Origin: Pedobacter sp. UBA1951
GTDB taxonomy: Bacteria; Bacteroidota; Bacteroidia; Sphingobacteriales; Sphingobacteriaceae
Direction: 5' to 3'
Length of the DNA stretch: 7,764 nt
NCBI GenBank assembly: GCA_002336465.1
Contig: DDEP01000057.1
Span: forward strand, 1-7,764
Every line of letters begins with the position of its first letter. Positions within the stretch are counted from its first letter, which is position 1. The position numbers and the translations under genes are program-made. Of the stretch, positions 6,325-7,764 are shown piece after piece. The notes below the pieces were generated by a model. The model searched no databases and was not told the origin of the DNA. It was given only the letters and a program-made list of their open reading frames with translations.

Positions 6325-7104
6325 TTAAACAAAACGTTTAATAATCCGTAATTTATGTGTGTATTTCCCAAGTTCAGCATTGTAGATCCCTTGGTCATCA
6401 ATAGGGTCGATACGAACTTTTCCCGCAGCATGAATAATTTTATCATTGCTTAGCATCAGGCCTACATGGGTTATCCTTCCCTCTTCATTATCAAAGAAAG
6501 CCAAATCGCCTAATTTTGCAGAAGCTAAAAAATCTACCAATTTTCCTTGCTCTGCCTGCTGCGAGGCATCTCTCCTGATATTCAATCCCAACAACTTATA
6601 AACCGTTTGGGTAAAACCCGAGCAATCTATACCAAATAAGGTACGACCACCCCATAAATAAGGTGTATTCTCATAAAATAGAGCTACCTTTTCTACTTCA
6701 TTCATAAAATTAGCTGCATCTGGAATGAAAGGTTCAACTGTAACTTCAAACTTCTCGTTACCCAGGTAGCAAACTCCTCCGTCATAAAACGGCAATGTAC
6801 TTGCCGGACTGAGGTAATATTTTGTTCCCTTTGAGTCAATTATTGTATTATCTAACTGAGGTTTGGTTATAAAATGATAAGCATTTTCTTCTTTATATTG
6901 GATTTCAGGTAGGATTTGGAGTTGTTTATAATCCATCCATCCTTCATAATTATCATGATGTGTTTTTACATAACACCACTTTTCGGTTTTTTCTATCAGA
7001 ATAACCCGATCTCCAAATAACAACTGCGAAACAATTTCACTGCTATCGGCTGCTGATTTTCTTAAAGGTGCTACCGCTACGCGGCAAACATGATAAATTT
7101 CCAT
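6325..7104 (-). CDS. NlpC/P60 family cysteine peptidase with N-terminal SH3-like domains (YkfC-like)
   Basis: This is probably a gamma-D-glutamyl-diamino-acid endopeptidase that cleaves murein peptides after D-Glu. The open frame extends to an ATG at 7134, but I choose the ATG at 7104 (259 residues), because family-like sequence starts there (MEIYHVCRVAVAPLR). In that numbering a bacterial SH3 domain covers about 4-63 with WMDYKQL at 56-62. A second, diverged SH3-like region lies at about 75-128, and the peptidase domain at 138-259. The catalytic Cys161 is in GIDCSGF (158-164), His213 in ITHVGLML (211-218), and the third polar residue is probably His225 in IIHAAG (223-228). PYLWGGRT (148-155) is the usual preceding motif. 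There is no signal peptide or lipobox, which suggests cytoplasmic recycling of cell-wall peptides, as proposed for YkfC, and not wall remodelling. It is divergent from the usp gene. Confidence 0.9.
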   Translation of the reverse strand: MEIYHVCRVAVAPLRKSAADSSEIVSQLLFGDRVILIEKTEKWCYVKTHHDNYEGWMDYKQLQILPEIQYKEENAYHFITKPQLDNTIIDSKGTKYYLSPASTLPFYDGGVCYLGNEKFEVTVEPFIPDAANFMNEVEKVALFYENTPYLWGGRTLFGIDCSGFTQTVYKLLGLNIRRDASQQAEQGKLVDFLASAKLGDLAFFDNEEGRITHVGLMLSNDKIIHAAGKVRIDPIDDQGIYNAELGKYTHKLRIIKRFV

Positions 7105-7194
7105 ATATTTATATAAACTAACGCAAATATGCACAAATACTGATAAACTTTTAATTTCTAGAATTGTTTATACAGTAGGTTAAATATCAATATT

Positions 7195-7644
7195 ATGGGC
7201 TACAAAAAAATATTAATTGCTGTTGACAACAGTATTTGCTCTGAAAAAGCAGCAAAGATTGGATATGAAACCGCTAAGAATCACGATGCTGAGGTTGCTT
7301 TATTAAATATTGTTGAACCTGCCCCGGCTGCTACCACTCCAGATTTTACACTAGCACCTGTTTTTCTTGAGGTATATGATAACAGCGAGGAAAACAGTCA
7401 CGTACTGTTAAAAGAGATAGAAAATAAATATGGCAAAGGTATAAAGACCACCTATTTTTCGGTTTTAGACACGGCTAGCCATGGTATTTTACAGCAAGCT
7501 GAAGACTGGGGAGCAGACTTGATCGTTATGGGTACGCATGGTCGTGGCGGCTTATATCGCTTCTTGGTGGGTAGCGTTGCTGCACACGTTGCTCGTAAAT
7601 CGGCCTGCCCGGTATTGATTGTACCTACTAAGGCCGAAGTATAA
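7195..7644 (+). CDS. Universal stress protein, UspA family, single domain
   Basis: The 149-residue product is a complete single-domain universal stress protein, a cytoplasmic alpha/beta fold that usually dimerises. It opens with the canonical strand KKILIAVDNS (4-13) with Asp11. It ends with the nucleotide-binding signature G-x2-G-x9-G-S, seen as Gly113, Gly116, Gly126 and Ser127 in VMGTHGRGG (111-119) and VGSVAAHVARKSACPVLIVP (125-144). The intact motif suggests the ATP-binding subclass. Such proteins support survival under starvation, redox or other stress, but the particular signal cannot be read here. The start is fixed by the MGYKKILIAVD opening. The 90-base region shared with the divergent NlpC/P60 gene is AT-rich and contains no promoter boxes I would defend. 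The stop lies three bases from the end of the convergent oxidoreductase gene. Confidence 0.95.
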   Translation: MGYKKILIAVDNSICSEKAAKIGYETAKNHDAEVALLNIVEPAPAATTPDFTLAPVFLEVYDNSEENSHVLLKEIENKYGKGIKTTYFSVLDTASHGILQQAEDWGADLIVMGTHGRGGLYRFLVGSVAAHVARKSACPVLIVPTKAEV

Positions 7645-7647
7645 GTT

Positions 7648-7764
7648 TTAAGCGAACCTATCAGGACTAAATAAACCAATATCCATTGAGGTTTGCTGCC
7701 GTGAGGCTAACTGCGCAACCATTTTACCTGTTGCAGGAGCTAAACTTACGCCCATCATCCCATG
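7648..7764 (-). CDS. FAD-dependent D-amino-acid oxidoreductase (DAO/DadA-like), C-terminal end (partial)
   Basis: Reading the minus strand from the window edge gives 38 codons ending in TAA at 7650-7648. The fragment contains HGMMGVSLAPATGK (1-14), the C-terminal FAD-contacting glycine-rich stretch of the D-amino-acid oxidase/dehydrogenase (DAO) family. The family-like ending LFSPDRF (31-37) is followed by Ala and the stop. These enzymes oxidise amino or imino acids with FAD. The fragment is too short to separate D-amino-acid dehydrogenase from glycine oxidase or hydroxyproline-pathway relatives. The gene starts beyond the window and converges on the usp gene with three bases between the stops. 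Confidence 0.82.
   Translation of the reverse strand, partial: HGMMGVSLAPATGKMVAQLASRQQTSMDIGLFSPDRFA

Noticed and set aside
7124..7131. CATATTTG on the minus strand as a -7 box for the NlpC/P60 gene
   Set aside because: It matches seven of eight consensus positions and would suit the start at 7104, but no TTG lies at the expected -33 position, so I did not list it as a promoter.
7105..7194. Small palindromes upstream of usp (TTTATATAAA at 7108-7117; AATAT/ATATT at 7183-7194) as possible operators
   Set aside because: They consist only of A and T in an AT-rich spacer, where short palindromes arise by chance, and no repeated operator spacing is seen.
1..7764. CRISPR arrays, tRNA or rRNA genes, insertion sequences, phage or defence genes
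   Set aside because: I saw no regularly spaced repeats, no structural RNA signatures, and no transposase, integrase or defence domains on either strand.

Overview
The window looks like chromosomal DNA from a Bacteroidota bacterium, most likely of the Sphingobacteriaceae (Pedobacter-like). The evidence is AT-rich DNA, few Shine-Dalgarno sequences before starts, the gene order hisB-hisH-hisA-hisF-hisIE, and an intergenic repeat of a type I recall as common in that group. The assignment is inferred from these features; no marker gene is present.

Positions 1-4245 (+ strand) hold the downstream part of a histidine biosynthesis operon: the 3' end of hisB, then hisH, hisA, hisF and fused hisIE. HisH and HisF together form imidazole glycerol phosphate synthase. 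HisIE and HisA supply its substrate PRFAR from phosphoribosyl-ATP, and HisB uses its product. Spacings run from a 4-base overlap to 23 bases, and the catalytic residues I looked for are present. Two non-his genes follow on the same strand with gaps of 3 and 19 bases: a 121-residue four-helix membrane protein of unknown function and a seven-bladed WD40 propeller protein. They are probably co-transcribed with the his genes.

Positions 4261-5349 (- strand) encode an exported serine hydrolase of the class C beta-lactamase/penicillin-binding-protein fold. It faces the WD40 gene tail to tail and is divergent from yceH (5443-6093, +), which encodes a DUF480 protein with two winged helices and a coiled coil. 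Both genes must be driven from a short AT-rich intergenic region of about 90 bases.

Positions 6094-6324 are the longest gene-free stretch (231 bases), between the convergent yceH and NlpC/P60 genes. It holds half of a dispersed-repeat motif and a compact element in which an outer stem encloses two perfect hairpins.

Positions 6325-7104 (- strand) encode an NlpC/P60 cysteine peptidase with N-terminal SH3-like domains and no signal peptide, probably for recycling cell-wall peptides in the cytoplasm. It is divergent from a single-domain universal stress protein (7195-7644, +). The window ends in the C-terminal 38 residues of an FAD-dependent D-amino-acid oxidoreductase (- strand), three bases from the usp stop.

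Most of the window is ordinary core-genome content. I found no defence system, mobile element, CRISPR array or RNA gene. The points most worth a second look are the two unexplained genes at the end of the his operon and the structured intergenic repeat.
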